Assembly: GCA_039105265.1 (NCBI GenBank)
Contig: JAPFFF010000050.1
Location: 1 to 64,000, forward strand
Length of the DNA stretch: 64,000 nt
Source of the DNA: Tritrichomonas musculus
Taxonomy: Eukaryota; Parabasalia; Tritrichomonadida; Tritrichomonadidae
Direction of reading: 5' to 3'
Position numbers and translations under genes: made by a program
Shown: one piece after another, positions 63,483-64,000 of the stretch
Layout: each line of letters begins with the position of its first letter
How positions within the stretch are numbered: position 1 is the stretch's first letter
Notes under the pieces: generated by a model
Database searches by the model: none
Told to the model about the DNA's origin: nothing
What the model saw: the letters and a program-made list of their open reading frames with translations, nothing else

Positions 63483-64000
63483 GAAAAAAATTCAAAACAA
63501 AAATTAATTCAAGTTAAGAAAATCATCAGTATTCATGATGTGAATTTTATCTCATATATAACAGTTGTATTTTACCTGAATATATCAAATTGTGATGATA
63601 ATGGCATAAATAATCTGTATTATAACCGGTTCATCAATAAATTGTGGTCTTTGGTTTTCAGCAAATTAAATTTATAATGATTAGAAATCATATTAATCAT
63701 AGTTATTTGAACTTATATATATATAATTCAAAGAAATAATATTAATTATACAGAAAGATATTTTTTTGATCTTGCTCCGATAAATAACTAAGAGCAGAAA
63801 TGCCATTATAATTTGTTGTGCATGGATTAATTTGATTAGTTTTGACTAAAATTTTTGCAATTTCAACATAATTATATTTGCATGCATAAAAGAAAGGCGT
63901 TTCACCTCTATTATCTTTTTCATTAATTTTTATTCCAGGAACAGATAACAAAAAGTCAACCTTCTCAACAGAGTCACACTGGCATGCATAATGTAAAGGT
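63483..64000. repeat. Segment duplicated from 40.38-40.89 kb, copy 2
   Basis: Same orientation, close match with only scattered base changes and one- to two-base indels. Continues beyond the right edge. Confidence 0.85.
63742..64000 (-). CDS. Ankyrin-repeat protein, partial, cut by window edge
   Basis: The C-terminal 85 codons, almost identical to the gene at 40633-41556: LHYACQCDSVEKVDFLL, GETPFFYACKYNYVEIAKILV, ending QDQKNIFLYN. It differs at a few codons (e.g. FFYAC against FFYVC). The frame is open to the edge. This may be the undisturbed relative of the copy cut by the Polinton. Confidence 0.75.
   Translation of the reverse strand, partial: PLHYACQCDSVEKVDFLLSVPGIKINEKDNRGETPFFYACKYNYVEIAKILVKTNQINPCTTNYNGISALSYLSEQDQKNIFLYN

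Overview
The window looks like nuclear DNA of a trichomonad (Parabasalia), and its very high A+T points to a Tritrichomonas-like species more than to Trichomonas vaginalis. That is an inference from content: BspA-type leucine-rich repeat proteins, DUF3447/ankyrin proteins, a kinase-Sel1 family member, a very large multi-membrane-pass cyclase-like protein, intronless genes with very short leaders, a Polinton and many terminal-inverted-repeat DNA elements. The standard genetic code fits: a frame of 1543 codons reads through, and real genes end in TAA or TAG.

Layout. 1-13.6 kb is the gene-dense part: a PARP-like ADP-ribosyltransferase cut by the left edge, a coiled-coil protein with a BTB-like start, an acidic protein with a DUF2135-like C-terminal domain, a divergent actin, a decayed kinase-Sel1 gene and a 1543-residue cyclase-family membrane protein. 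15.0-17.3 kb holds a Sel1 pseudogene and a hAT-like foldback element with perfect 8-bp target duplications. 17.5-21.5 kb holds a tRNA (Ala-like), a composite RING/RCR-type ubiquitin ligase, a metallo-beta-lactamase-fold hydrolase, a MIF/tautomerase homologue and another Sel1 pseudogene. 22-36 kb is mostly non-coding and repeat-rich: a mariner-like foldback element, a fragmented ankyrin-BspA gene, one intact BspA-like gene, a 61-bp hairpin satellite, a 22-24-bp minisatellite and a second TA-flanked element. 36.3-39.5 kb is a DUF3447-BspA gene now split into two frames.

From about 41.56 to 56.04 kb lies a Polinton (Maverick) fossil with DNA polymerase B, integrase, structural-type genes, an HNH-type endonuclease and a helicase. 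It abuts and replaces the 5' part of an ankyrin gene. Inside it a helicase-bearing cassette is bounded by 314-bp inverted repeats. The element is treated as a fossil and is not whole.

56-64 kb is again sparse: a 2.4-kb TA-flanked inverted-repeat element, a second copy of the Sel1 pseudogene, a kinase-coiled coil-C2 protein with a long Asp/Asn tail, a second hAT-like element with 8-bp target duplications, and at the right edge a second copy of the ankyrin gene interrupted at 41.56 kb.

No operons or pathway clusters are visible. The host genes are single units on both strands. Their themes are signalling (kinases, cyclase-like protein, ADP-ribosylation, ubiquitin ligation), surface or adhesion repeats (BspA, ankyrin, Sel1), and relaxed-selection paralogues: an actin and a cyclase that have both lost catalytic residues, plus several pseudogenes.
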